From Triticum aestivum (lineage: Eukaryota; Streptophyta; Magnoliopsida; Poales; Poaceae): a stretch of DNA of 64,000 bases. The notes below the pieces were generated by a model, which saw only the letters and a list, made by a program, of their open reading frames with translations, was not told where the DNA came from and did no database searches. The stretch spans positions 316,852,921-316,916,920 of the forward strand of contig NC_057802.1 of the NCBI RefSeq assembly GCF_018294505.1, written 5' to 3'. The translations under genes and the position numbers were made by a program. Positions 1-12,784 of this stretch are shown one piece after another (the first letter of the stretch is position 1; each line of letters opens with the position of its first letter).

Positions 1-3000
1 CTTCCGAAAATCCTCAGGAGCCTTTTGCTCTTGAAATTCTTGCTTACTTGCATTATGATTAATCTTAAGTCTCGTAATCTTATTGGCATCTCTTGTCATT
101 ATCATTTTGAGTCCGTTGATTCAATCTGTTGCGAATGCTCGCAATCCTCAATCAGAGCCTAGAATTCATCCTTCCGGCTCAGACGTCATTTGAAACGTGA
201 GCTGGTTCTCGCCAATCAAATTGTCGTCGATTTTGCCCCTATGTCTATTGAACTTATCCATCCTTGATCAGAGCATTGCTCCTGACCCCCTAATTTGGAA
301 ATCATAATTCTTTTGCATTTGAACTTTGAGTTAGTCAGTTGTTTCTATAATCCAAGGTCCTTGCATTGATTCTACCTCTGGTTGTGTGCCGATACTCACA
401 TCAGATCCTTTATGGACCATCAGAACCTTGTTGGATTTTATCCGACAACGTCCTTCATATTCAATCACTTTGGAAGTTCTTTCCCTGATACATAATGCCT
501 TTAGTAAATTGTATCCTCTTGTTTTGTCACCCATGCTCTACTATCGAGCTTGAGTTATTTACCCCTGAAGCTTGTGGTATATGTTTCCACGATGCCCCGA
601 TGGGTTGAACCTATGCCTTTCATAGTATGTGTGAACTCAAAAGTTTTCATGAGTCATACTCTTCTGGTATTTTGCCAGATAAAAATTTTCAACACTGCAA
701 CTTCATCAAACGCGAGAAGTGAATGAAAGGGCATGCATTGGAGAAGTGGGAGTCGACCTTGAACTTTGTGTTCATGCCCATGGACACGATGTAGATCCTA
801 TCATAGAAGCTTCGTGTAATAATAACTATTTCCTTGATATGATATCGTCTAGTATCTATGTATTGATCCTTTTGCAATCGTGGTTCCGACCATGTTTCTC
901 CTTGATTCCGTTTCTCGTGCAAGTTTGAGCACTTGTCTTCTGCAGAGCAATACCCTAGTCCAACCTCTACCTTGATCTGTCGTCAAGTATTACCCCCTGG
1001 TATCTCAAGATTATCATGGAACTGCATAACTTCTTATGAGTTCTTCATCAAGTGCTACATTCTCACTGATTACAGTTTTTCACGGGCTTCGAGTTATTAA
1101 ACACTCAAGGACATCGTTAACTGAATCGAGTCCGCGTCGTGATTAAACAACTCTTAGTAATCTTCCTTACTTGCGAGTTTGTACTCGATCACGTCATTAC
1201 TAGCCTGATTGGCTATATCAGTATCGTGCTAAATTTTAACTGTGCTACCGGGTCCTTCTTCCCGGAGCACAAATTGCGATGGTGAGCTAATCTTACAATC
1301 GATCTTCCTCGTCATATCACTTCTCCTTGAACAGCAAACTTGATTTCGAGTTTGTGTCCTAACCGTGGTTCCAATAACCTTTCCCTTTCATCATTCCTTT
1401 GACTTGATGTCATCGTCGATCAATTACATCTTCTTGAAAACCTCTCGACAAATTTGTCGAGATCATTGTCAACAATTTGACTTCTTCCAAGTTGTGTGTC
1501 GAAATTCAGGATGAGAAATACCATCCTTGCCCCTCGATGAATTGTGTTATCATCAACCACTTTATTGCCTTCCCACCAACACAAGCTTGTTCGTGTTTGG
1601 TGTTATACCTTGAGTTCCTTGCTATCCAGCAATTGTTCTTCTTTACCTTGGAACATTAACATCTCTTTTGTCCTCAATGTTGTGAGAATTTCACCACCTC
1701 TTAAGAATTCTTGGTATGGTGATACTTCTCACGTCACCATTCTTTCTTGGGCCCTCGTGTTGATTCCAACCGGGGTACCAACAAGTGAGCAGTGCTGTTT
1801 GGATCCTGCCCTTCTAGCAACCCTATTGCTTTGAAGTTAACGATCGACAGCTCGTTCTTAGACTATTGATTATTGAATCACCATTCCGACGTTGGTCGTG
1901 CAACCCAGCCCATATTTCGGGTGCACCTTTCAACCAATGTTTAATTGTGTATGTTTTCCTCGAGCATACATCATTATACCATCTGATCTGACAAATGTTA
2001 TCTCCTTGTTCACATAGTTGTGGAAATCCATCTTTTGTTAATCTCGATAAATTGTCGCTGATTCCATCAGCCACCTCCTCATCCTCTCGTTGGTATACTG
2101 ATGGACTCTTGTTTCAGAACTCGCTTCCATAGTTCATTTCCCAAGAATCTTACAATGTCATCTCGTCAAATTGTGCCGCACCTTTTCTTCTCAAGCATCC
2201 TAAGTCTGAGGTATCATGACACCAATCAGATCTGAATCTCGGTCAGATGTGATGGTTGGAACATATTTCCAAGAGTTATAATGTTGGTCTTTATATGACC
2301 CGGTAAGGTTATGTCATGCCTAGCACACCTGGCTGGAGGACCTATTATTATAGTTTCCTCTTTAGCAAGGTTAACCATTCTTCCATGAGGAAATTGTAAG
2401 ACTTATTCTATAAGTTGTTCCTAATAAGTCCTTTGTGTATCTAGAGTCTGTCCTTTGCCTGAAGATCATGTCAATGCTATCTCGAAGCATGTCTATGGTA
2501 CTCCGATTTTCAACAGGAACATTTGAAGCCCAAAGCTAATTGTTTCCTGCTCAATTATCCAAACACCGTTGTATGGGTAATGTCATGAAATTTCTCTCCC
2601 CTTACCTAAAGGGTTTTCTACATTATACCCTGTCATGGATATCATGCTCTGCTTGTCCTTGGGAAGGATATACCCTTGAAATATGTTTTTAAACACATTT
2701 TCCTTTCCATTGTTCTGTTTACTCTGATAATCATATTTTCCTTTCCATTGTTTTGTTTAACCTTTCTTGTAATCTGACTTAGCTGAGCAGAGATAATTCC
2801 CTGCTTAGTTGAGCACCTCGTTGTACCACTCTCTCAGTAGACCATGTTACTTTTGTTGATGATATTTCGGTAGCCACCGATGGATGAGAACTTTGCCTAT
2901 TGGTCCGCCTCGTTTCAACGAGCAGGAAAATTGGTTCTCTTCGTCCCTCGCCCTTGGTACCAACGTGTTGCCGACATAACTGACAGGGTACTCTCTGACA

Positions 3001-3611
3001 TGCCTTGCTATCATGACCGTGCAAGATGTCACTGCTCCTATAAAAAAAACCACATGGTGGGCCCATAACCCACAGTTCCACAGGATCGAAACCTGACTCT
3101 CTTGTACACCCCTGTTCCCAAGGTTATTCCTCACGCTTGGCTTCGTATGTAATTCACGTGCCACCTTTCGTGAGATCATCAATTTTGGTATCAGACACAA
3201 TACTTATTCCCGTTGCTCTGAACCCTTCAAGCATCGAATGATTGCTTGCCCGCTCGAAACTTCCCCACGATACCTCCTTACTTTGCTCTCGATATTGTCT
3301 TAAATTTCCATTCGAGAGTTACTTTCCGCCACCTTCCCCGATGTTATCAACCAGATAGTCAACCGTTCAGAGGTCTGTTATTCCGACGTTACCCCTTGTC
3401 CTTCGTAAGTATGATGGAGTTCCCGAAGAAAGGATGCCAGCTTCATCATGATGACCTTGAGCAGGAAAAATGAAGACATCAACGTAACGGATCAACTTCT
3501 TCGAGAAGAGCAACCAACACCGAGAAGATTCGTTAGAATTCCGTAACCAGAACTTTCCCCCGTACTCCCCTCTTAAATCTCGGGACGAGATTTCTTGTAG
3601 TGGAGGAGAAT
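1..3611 (+). mobile_element. Element A, 3' part of internal region (long-LTR Gypsy-like)
   Basis: This stretch is the internal domain immediately upstream of the LTR that starts at 3612. It aligns by eye, inverted, with 50357-about 53960 of element B (shared blocks around 3041-3160 and 3480-3611), so the two are the same family with visible divergence. I find no gag, protease, RT or integrase motif in any frame; the ORFs present are short and unrelated to known retrotransposon domains. It is therefore either a decayed copy or a non-autonomous family. The 5' half of the element lies outside the window. Confidence 0.8.
3599..3611 (+). other. Polypurine tract of element A
   Basis: AGTGGAGGAGAAT lies directly before the TGTGACGCC that opens the LTR. 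The same tract, inverted, abuts the 3' LTR of element B at 50357-50369. This fixes element A on the + strand. Confidence 0.8.
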
Positions 3612-4280
3612 TGTGACGCCCGGATAATTAAGCTACAGTAACCCTCTGCTAATGATGCCACGTCACCTCGATTACTGTTGTTAATATCGCGTTAGTTCAA
3701 AACCGATTCAAATTCAAATTCAAAATCCAGCAAACAATAAAAGTTTTCAAATATTAAAAACTAAAATGTTCGGGTGAACCAAATATTGCATAGGTAATTA
3801 TGGTGGAGGAACCACACTTTTATAAAATGCTTAACTACTCTAAGTTGAATAAAACAGTAACATAACCAATTAAATAAATGCCTTTTGAATTTTATAAAAT
3901 ATTAAACTATTTTGTTCAAGGGTAAAACTTTTTAAGACAGTAGTTGGAATTGTAACTCCATTTTTAGGTGTGGGTTTTATTTTTGTAAAACTATAAAGTA
4001 TTAAAGAAATAAAAGCAAACAGAAAAGACAAAAGGGAAAATAGAACAAAAATAAAAAGAAAACCCCCCAGGCTAGTTGGGCCTCGGCCCAGCCAGTGGCC
4101 TGCCAGGCCGGCCCACTCCCTCTCCTGGCCTATAACCCCCTGGGGGCACCGAACCCTAGCCCGATCCCCATTCCCCCCTCGCACTCCTCTCTCTCCCTCC
4201 TCTGCCCGATCTGGATCGGGGCAAACCCCGATCCCATCGGCCCGACGCCGCCGTCGATCCCCGCGGCCACTACACCGGGG

Positions 4281-5992
4281 TGTTCGGGAACGTAGCAGAA
4301 ATTCAAAATTTTCTACGCATCACCAAGATCAATCTATGGAGTTTACTAGCAACGAGAGGGAAGGAGTGCATCTACATACCCTTGTAGATCGCGAGCGGAA
4401 GCGTTCAAGAGAACGGGGTTGATGGAGTCGTACTCGTCGTGATCCAAATCACCGATGATCCTAGCGCCGAACGGACGGCACCTCCGCGTTCAACACACGT
4501 ACGGAGCAGTGACGTCTCCTCCTTCTTGATCCAGCAAGGGGGGAGGAGAGGTTGATGGAGATCCAGCAGCACGACGGCATGGTGGTGGAAGTAGCGGGAT
4601 TCCAACAGGGCTTCGCCAAGCGCTGCGGGAGGAGGGAGATGTGTCACGGGAGGGAGAGGGAGGCGCCAGGGCTTAGGTGTTGCTGCCCTCCCTTCCCCCC
4701 ACTATATATAGGGCCAAGGGAGAGGGGGGCGCAGCCTTGGCCCTTCCTCCAAGGAAGGGTGCGGCCAGGGAGGAGTCCATCCTCCCCAAGGCACCTCGGA
4801 GGTGCCTTCCCCCTTTAGGACTCTTCCTTTCCCTTATCTCTTGGCGCATGGGCCTCTTGGGGCTGGTGCCCTTGGCCCATATAGGCCAAGGCGCACACCC
4901 CTACAGCCCATGTGCCCCCCCGGGGCTGGTGGACCCCCGGACCCCTTTCGGCACTCCCGGTACAATACCGATAAAGTGCGAAACTTTTCCGGCGACCAAA
5001 ATAAGACTTCCCATATATAAATCTTTACCTCCGGACCATTCCGGAACTCCTCGTGACGTCCGGGATCTCATCCGGGACTCCGAACAACTTTCGGGTTACC
5101 GCATACTAATATCTCTATAACCCTAGCGTTACCGAACCTTAAGTGTGTAGACCCTACGGGTTCGGGAGACATGCAGACATGACCGAGACGACTCTCCGGT
5201 CAATAACCAACAGCGGGATCTGGATACCCATGTTGGCTCCCACATGCTCCTTGATGATCTCATCGGATGAACCACGATGTCGAGGATTCAATCAATCCCG
5301 TATACAATTCCCTTTGTCTATCAGTATGTTACTTGCCCGAGATTCGATCGTCGGTATCCCGATACCTTGTTCAATCTCGTTACCGGCAAGTCTCTTTACT
5401 CGTTCCATAACACATCATCCCGTGATCAACTCCTTGGTCACATTGTGCACATTATGATGATGTCCTACCGAGTGGGCCCAGAGATACCTCTCCGTTTACG
5501 CGGAGTGAGAAATCCCAGTCTCGATTCGTGCCAACCCAACAGACACTTTCGGAGATACCTGTAGTGCACCTTTATAGCCACCGAGTTACGTTGTGACGTT
5601 TGGTACACCCAAAGCATTCCTACGGTATCCGGGAGTTGCACAATCTCATGGTCTAAGGAAATGATACTTGACATTAGAAAAGCTCTGAGCAAACGAACTA
5701 CACGATCTTGTGCTAGGCTTAGGATTGGGTCTTGTCCATCACATCATTCTCCTAATGATGTGATCCCGTTATCAACGACATCCAATGTCCATGGTCAGGA
5801 AACCGTAACCATCTATTGATCAACGAGCTAGTCAACTAGAGGCTTACTAGGGACATGGTGTTGTCTATGTATCCACACATGTATCTGAGTTTCCTATCAA
5901 TACAATTCTAGCATGGATAATAAACGATTATCATGAACAAGGAAATATAATAATAACCAATTTATTATTGCCTCTAGGGCATATTTCCAACA
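4281..5992 (-). repeat. 3' LTR of the Angela-type element
   Basis: 1712 bp, ending in CCAACA on the + strand. By eye it differs from the other LTR at about ten single bases and one indel (extra G near 11520), so the insertion is young. ORFs within it, for example 4677-5120, occur in both LTR copies and are not genes. Confidence 0.92.
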
Positions 5993-6004
5993 GTCTCCCA
6001 CTTG
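5993..6004 (-). other. Polypurine tract of the Angela-type element
   Basis: On the minus strand AAGTGGGAGAC directly precedes the TGTTGGAAATATG of the 3' LTR. This is the usual position and composition for a Copia plus-strand primer. Confidence 0.7.
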
Positions 6005-6405
6005 CACTAGAGTCAATAATCTAGTCCACATCACCATGTGATTAACACTCACAGGTCACATCACCATGTGACCAACATCCAAAGAGTTTACTAGAGTCAA
6101 CAATCTAGTTCACATCTCTATGTGATTAACACTCAATGAGCTTTGGTTTGATCATGTTATGCTTGTGAGAGAGGTTATTTAGTCAACAGGTCTGAACCTT
6201 TCAGATCCGTGTGTGCTTTACGAATATCTATGTCATCTTGTGGATGCTACCACGCGCTATTTGGAGCCATTTCAAATAATTGCTCTACTATACGAATCCG
6301 GTTTACTACTCAGAGTCATCCGGATTAGTGTCAAAGTTCGCATCGACGTAACCCTTTACGACGAACTCCTTTTCACCTCCATAATCGAGAAAATTCCTTA
6401 GTCCA

Positions 6406-9400
6406 CTAGATACTAAGGATAAGTTCGACCGCTGTCATGTGATCCATTCCCGGATCACTATTGTACCCCTTGACCAACTCATGGCAAGGCACACTCCATG
6501 TGCGGTACACAGCATAGCATACTGTAGAGCCTACGTATGAAGCATAGGGGACGACCTTCGTCCTTTCTCTCTCTTCTGCTGTGGTCAGGTCTTGAGTCTT
6601 ACTCAATACTCACACCTTGTAACACAGCCAAGAACTCCTTCTTTGCTGATCTATTTTGAACTCTTTCAAAATCATGTCAAGGTGTGTGTTCTTTGAAAGT
6701 ATCATCGGGCGTCTTGATCTATCTCTATAGATCTTGATGCCCAATATGTAAGCAGCTTTTATCCAGGTCTCCCTTTGAAAAACTCCTTTCAAACAACCCT
6801 TTATGCTTTCCAAAAAATTTACATCATTTCAGATCAACAATATGTCATTCACATATACTTATCAGAAATGTTGTAGCGCTCCCACTCACTTTATTGTAAA
6901 TACAAGTTTCTAACAAACTTTGTATAAACCCAAAAACTTTGATCACTCCATCAAAGCGTATATTCTGACTCCGAGATGCTTGCTCTAGTCCATGGAAGGA
7001 TCGCTGGAGCTAGCATACCTTTTAGCATCCTTAGGATCGACAAAAACTTTCTGATTGTATCACATACAACCTTTCCTTACGCAAACTGGTAAGGAAACTT
7101 GTTTTGACATCCATCTGCCAGATTTCATAAATGCAGCTAATGCTAACATGATTCCGACGGACTTAAGCATCGCTACGGATGAGAAAATCTCATCGTAGTC
7201 AACTCCTTGAACTTGTGGAAATACTCTTTGCCACAAGTCGAGCTTCATAGACGGTAAATATTACCGTCCATGTCCGTCTTCTTCTTAAAGATCCATTTAT
7301 CTCGGATTTCATGGCTTCTAACCATTTGTCGGAATATGGGCCCACCATCGCTTCTCCATAGCTTGTAGGTTCATTGTTGTCTAGCAACATGACTTCCAAG
7401 ACAGGATTACGTACCACTCTGAAGTAGTACGCATCCTTGTCGACCTACGAGGTTTGGTAGTGACTTGATCCGAAGTTTCATGATCACTATCATAAGCTTC
7501 CACTTCAATTGGTGTAGGCGCCACAGGAACAACTTCCTGTGCCCTGCTACACACTAGTTGAAGTGACGGTTCAATAACCTTATCAAGTCTCCACCATCCT
7601 CCCACTCAATTCTTTCGAGAGAAACTTTTCCTCGAGAAAGGACTCGTTTCTAGAAGCAATTATTTTTTGCTTCTAGATCTGAAATAGGAGGTATACCCAA
7701 CTGTTTTGGGTATTCTATGAAGACGCATTTATCCGCTTTGGGTTCGAGCTTATTAGCCTGAAACTTTTTCACATAAGCATCACAGCCCCAAACTTTTAAG
7801 AAACGACAACTTAGGTTTCTCTAAACGGTGTCGTCTCAACGGAATTGTGTGGTGCCCCTTTTAAAGTGAATGCGGTTGTCTCTAATGCCTAACCCATAAA
7901 CGATAGTGGTAATTCGATAAGAGACATCATGGTATGCACCATATCCAATAGGGTGTAGTTATGATGTTCGGACACACCATCACACTATGGTGTTCCAGGC
8001 GGTATTAATTGTGAAACACTTTCCACAATGTCTTAATTGTGTGCCAAACTCGTAACTCAGATACTCATCTCTATGATCATATCACAGACATTTTATCCTC
8101 TTGTCACGACGATCTTCAACTTCACTCTGAAATTACTTGAACCTTTCAATAATTCAGACTTGTGTTTCATTAAGTAAATATTCTCAGCATCTACTCAAAT
8201 CATCTGTGAAGTAAGAACATATCGATATCCACTGTGTGCCTCAGCACTCATTGGACTGTACACATCAAATGTATTACTTCCAATAAGTTGCTCTCTTGTT
8301 CCATCTTACTGAAAACGAGGCCTTTCAGTCATCTTGCCCATGTGGTATGATTTGCATGTCTCAAGTGATTCAAAATCAAGTGAGTCCAAACGATCCATCT
8401 GCATGGAGTTTCTGCATGCATATATACCAATAGACATGGTTCGCATGTCTCAATCTTTTCAAAAACGAGTGAGTCCAAAGATCCATCTACATGGAGCTTC
8501 TTCATGCGTTCTATACCAATATGACTCAAATGGCAGTGCCACAAGTATGTGGTACTATCATCACTATTTTATATCTTTTGGCACGAACATGTGTATCACT
8601 GCGATCGAGATTCATTTTAGGTGCAAGACCATTGAAGGTATTATTCAAATAAACAGAGTAACCATTATTCTCCTTAAATGAATAACCGTATTGCGATAAA
8701 CATAATCCAATCATGCTCAACGCAAACACCAAATCTCGATGGTAGAGGGAGCATGCGATGCTTGATCACATCAACCTTGGAAACACTTCCAACACATATC
8801 GTCATCTCACCTTTAGCTAGTCTCCATTTATTCCGCAGCTTTTATTTCGAGTTACTAACACTTAGCAACCGAACTGGTATCTAATACCCTGGTGTTGCTA
8901 GGAGTACTAGTAAAGTACACATTCATATAATGTATATCCAATATACTTCTGTCGACCTTGCCTGCCTTCTCATCTACCAAGTATCTAGGGTAGTTCTGCT
9001 TCAGTGACCGTTCCCCTCATTACAGAAGCACTTAGTCTCGGGTTTGGGTTCAACCTTGGGATTCTCCACTAGAGCAGCAAATGATTTGTTGTTTCATGAA
9101 GTATCCCTTTTGCCCTTGCCCTTCTAGAAACTAGTGGTTTTACTAACCATCAACAATTGATGCTCCTTCTTGATTTCTACTTTCGCGGTGTCAAACATCG
9201 CGAGTTGCTCAAGGATCATCATGTCTATCCCTGATATGTTATAGTTCACCACGAAGCTCTAATAGCTTGGTGGCAGTGACTATGGAGAACCATCACTATC
9301 TCATCTGGAAGATTAACTCCCACTCGATTCAAGCGATTGTGGCACTCAGACAATCTGAGCACATGCTCAACGATTGAGCTTTTCTCCCTTAGTCTGCAGG

Positions 9401-9560
9401 CTGAAGAAACTTGTCAGAGGTCTCATACCTCTTGACGTGGGCACTAGTCTGAAATCCCAATTTCAGTCTTCGGAACATCTCATATGTTCTGTGACGTTTC
9501 AAAACCGTCTTGTTGCCACAATTTTAAACCGTTAGCATCACACACTGAACTATCACGTAG
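6406..9560 (-). pseudogene. Copia gag-pol relic (Angela-type)
   Basis: The polyprotein is broken into short segments but keeps Copia order on the minus strand. A gag segment near 9500-9230 reads LSECHNRLNRVG. A GAG-pre-integrase segment at 8544-8329 carries WHCHLSHIGIERMKKL. The reverse transcriptase start at 7417-7199 reads YSDKWLEAMKSEI and continues at 7248-7060 with VDYDEIFSSVAMLKS. An RT C-terminal segment at 6813-6610 reads YILGIKIYRDRSRRPMILSK, and the RT/RNase H linker is at 6606-6406 (KTQDLTTAEERERTKVVPYA). Many frameshifts and stops separate these, so no functional enzyme is encoded. The young LTRs beside a badly decayed interior suggest it was mobilised in trans. Confidence 0.85.
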
Positions 9561-11052
9561 TCATCAAAATGTGTATGTCAGATGTTTCGTAACATCTACA
9601 GACGACGCTGAGGTTCAGCACACCGAGCGGTGCATTAAGGACATAAGTGTTCTGTGCAGCAATGAGGACAATCCTCAGTTTACGGACCCAGTCCGCATAA
9701 TTGCTACTACCAACTTTCAACTAAATTTTCTCTAGGAACATATCTTAAATAGTAGAACTAAAGCGTAAGCTATGACATAATTTGCAAAGACCTTTTGACT
9801 ATGTTCATGATAATTAAGTTCATCTGATTATTTAATGAACTCCCACTCAGATAGACATCCCTCTAGTCATCTAAGTGATACATGATCCGAGTCAAACTAG
9901 GCCGTGTCCGATCATCACGTGAGACGGACTAGTCATCATCGGTGAACATCTCCATGTTGATCGTATCTACTATACGACTCATGTTCGACCTTTCGGTCTC
10001 TTGTGTTCCGAGGCCATGTTTGTACATGCTAGGCTCGTCAAGTCAACCTAAGTGTTTTGCATGTGTTCCGAGGCCATGTCTGTACATGCTAGGCTCGTCA
10101 ACACCCGTTGTATGCGAACGTTAGAATCTATCACACCCGATCATCACGTGGTGCTTCGAAACAACGAACCTTCGCAACGGTGCACAGTTAGGGGGAACAC
10201 GTCTCTTGAAATTTTAGTGAGGGATCATCTTACTTACTACCGTCGTTCTAAGCAAATAAGATGCATAACATGATAAACATCACATGCAATCAAATAGTGA
10301 CATGATATGGCCAATATCATTTTGCTCCTTTGATCTCCATCTTCGGGGCACCATGATCATCTTCGTCACCGGCATGACACCATGATCTCCATCATCACGA
10401 TCTCCATCATTGTGTCTTTATGAAGTTGTCACGCCAACGATTACTTCCACTTCTATGGCTAACGCGCTTAGCAATAAAGTAAAGTAATTTACATGGCGTT
10501 ATTCAATGACACGCAGGTCATACAAAAATAAAGACAACTCCTATGGCTCCTGCCGGTTGTCATACTCATCGACATGCAAGTCGTGATTCCTATTACAAGA
10601 ATATGATCAATCTCATACATCACATATATCATTCATCACATCTTCTGGCCATATCACATCACAAGGCACATGCTGCAAAAACAAGTTAGACGTCCTCTAA
10701 TTGTTGTTGCATGTTTTACGTGGCTGCTATGGGATTCTAGCAAGAACATTTCTTACCTACGCAAAAGCCACAACGTGATATGCCAATTTCTATTTACCCT
10801 TCATAAGGACCCTTTTCATCGAATCCGATCCGACTAAAGTGGGAGAGACAGACACCCGCTAGCCACCTTATGCAACTAGTGCATGTCAGTCGGTGGAACC
10901 TGTCTCACGTAAGAGTACGTGTAAGGTTGGTCCGGGCCGCTTCATCCCACGATGCCGCCGAATCAAGATAAGACTAGTAACGGCAAGTAAATTGACAAAA
11001 TCGACGCCCACAACTACTTTGTGTTCTACTCGTGCATAGAAACTACGCATAG

Positions 11053-11070
11053 ACCTAGCTCATGATGCCA
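11053..11070 (-). other. Primer-binding site of the Angela-type element
   Basis: Immediately inside the 5' LTR the minus strand reads TGGCATCATGAGCTAGGTC. It resembles the initiator-Met tRNA complement (TGGTATCAGAGC) with changes, as expected for a plant Copia element. Confidence 0.6.
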
Positions 11071-11071
11071 C

Positions 11072-12784
11072 TGTTGGGGAACGTAGCAGAAATTCAAAAT
11101 TTTCTACGCATCACCAAGATCAATCTATGGAGTTTACTAGCAACGAGAGGGAAGGAGTGCATCTACATACCCTTGTAGATCGCGAGCGGAAGCGTTCAAG
11201 AGAACGGGGTTGATGGAGTCGTACTCGTCGTGATCCAAATCACCGATGATCCTAGCGCCGAACGGATGGCACCTCCGCGTTCAACACACGTATGGAGCAG
11301 TGACGTCTCCTCCTTCTTGATCCAGCAAGGGGGGAGGAGAGGTTGATGGAGATCCAGCAGCATGACGGCGTGGTGGTGGAAGTAGCGGGATTCCAACAGG
11401 GCTTCGCCAAGCGCTGCGGGAGGAGGGAGATGTGTCACGGGAGGGAGAGGGAGGCACCAGGGCTTAGGTGTTGCTGCCCTCCCTTCCCCCCACTATATAT
11501 AGGGCCAAGGGAGAGGGGGGGCGCAGCCTTGGCCCTTCCTCCAAGGAAGGGTGCGGCCAGGGAGGAGTCCATCCTCCCCAAGGCACCTCGGAGGTGCCTT
11601 CCCCCTTTAGGACTCTTCCTTTCCCTTATCTCTTGGCGCATGGGCCTCTTGGGGCTGGTGCCCTTGGCCCATATAGGCCAAGGCGCACACCCCTACAGCC
11701 CATGTGCCCCCCCGGGGCTGGTGGACCCCCGGACCCCTTTCGGCACTCCCGGTACAATACCGATAAAGTGCGAAACTTTTCCGGCGACCAAAATAAGACT
11801 TCCCATATATAAATCTTTACCTCCGGACCATTCCGGAACTCCTCGTGACGTCCGGGATCTCATCCGGGACTCCGAACAACTTTCGGGTTACCGCATACTA
11901 ATATCTCTATAACCCTAGCGTTACAGAACCTTAAGTGTGTAGACCCTACGGGTTCGGGAGACATGCAGACATGACCGAGACGACTCTCCGGTCAATAACC
12001 AACAGCGGGATCTGGATACCCATGTTGGCTCCCACATGCTCCTCGATGATCTCATCGGATGAACCACGATGTCGAGGATTCAATCAATCCCGTATACAAT
12101 TCCCTTTGTCTATCGGTATGTTACTTGCCCGAGATTCGATCGTCGGTATCCCGATACCTTGTTCAATCTCGTTACCGGCAAGTCTCTTTACTCGTTCCGT
12201 AACACATCATCCCGTGATCAACTCCTTGGTCACATTGTGCACATTATGATGATGTCCTACCGAGTGGGCCCAGAGATACCTCTCCGTTTACGCGGAGTGA
12301 GAAATCCCAGTCTCGATTCGTGCCAACCCAACAGACACTTTCGGAGATACCTGTAGTGCACCTTTATAGCCACCGAGTTACGTTGTGACGTTTGGTACAC
12401 CCAAAGCATTCCTACGGTATCCGGGAGTTGCACAATCTCATGGTCTAAGGAAATGATACTTGACATTAGAAAAGCTCTGAGCAAACGAACTACACGATCT
12501 TGTGCTAGGCTTAGGATTGGGTCTTGTCCATCACATCATTCTCCTAATGATGTGATCCCGTTATCAACGACATCCAATGTCCATGGTCAGGAAACCGTAA
12601 CCATCTATTGATCAACGAGCTAGTCAACTAGAGGCTTACTAGGGACATGGTGTTGTCTATGTATCCACACATGTATCTGAGTTTCCTATCAATACAATTC
12701 TAGCATGGATAATAAACGATTATCATGAACAAGGAAATATAATAATAACCAATTTATTATTGCCTCTAGGGCATATTTCCAACA
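11072..12784 (-). repeat. 5' LTR of the Angela-type element
   Basis: 1713 bp, bounded by TG and CA. It is followed on the right by the CGGGG target duplication and then by the GC-rich continuation of the element A LTR. The tandem ORFs at 11343-11912 and 12069-12356 simply mirror the other LTR. Confidence 0.92.

Larger units (their letters stand above)
4281..12784 (-). mobile_element. Complete Angela/BARE1/WIS-type Copia retrotransposon
   Basis: Two near-identical 1.71-kb LTRs bound a 5.08-kb interior, all read on the minus strand. The LTR start (TGTTGGAAATATGCCCTAG on the minus strand) is the signature of the Angela/BARE1/WIS lineage. The 5-bp flanks are CGGGG at 4276-4280 and CGGGG at 12785-12789, a perfect target duplication, so this is an intact insertion into the LTR of element A. 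The coding region is decayed (see the gag-pol entry). The lineage name rests on recognition of the LTR, not on a search. Confidence 0.92.

Noticed and set aside
1823..2074. Possible gag-like frame (KHWLKGAPEIWAGL)
   Set aside because: Wrong strand for element A as set by its polypurine tract and primer-site logic, and no further gag motif follows.
2779..3200. Minus-strand ORFs of 100-117 codons in element A
   Set aside because: They are antisense to the element, overlap each other, and match no retrotransposon domain.
11343..11912. 189-codon ORF in the Angela LTR
   Set aside because: It sits on the non-coding strand of an LTR, and the other LTR has only part of it because of a one-base indel.
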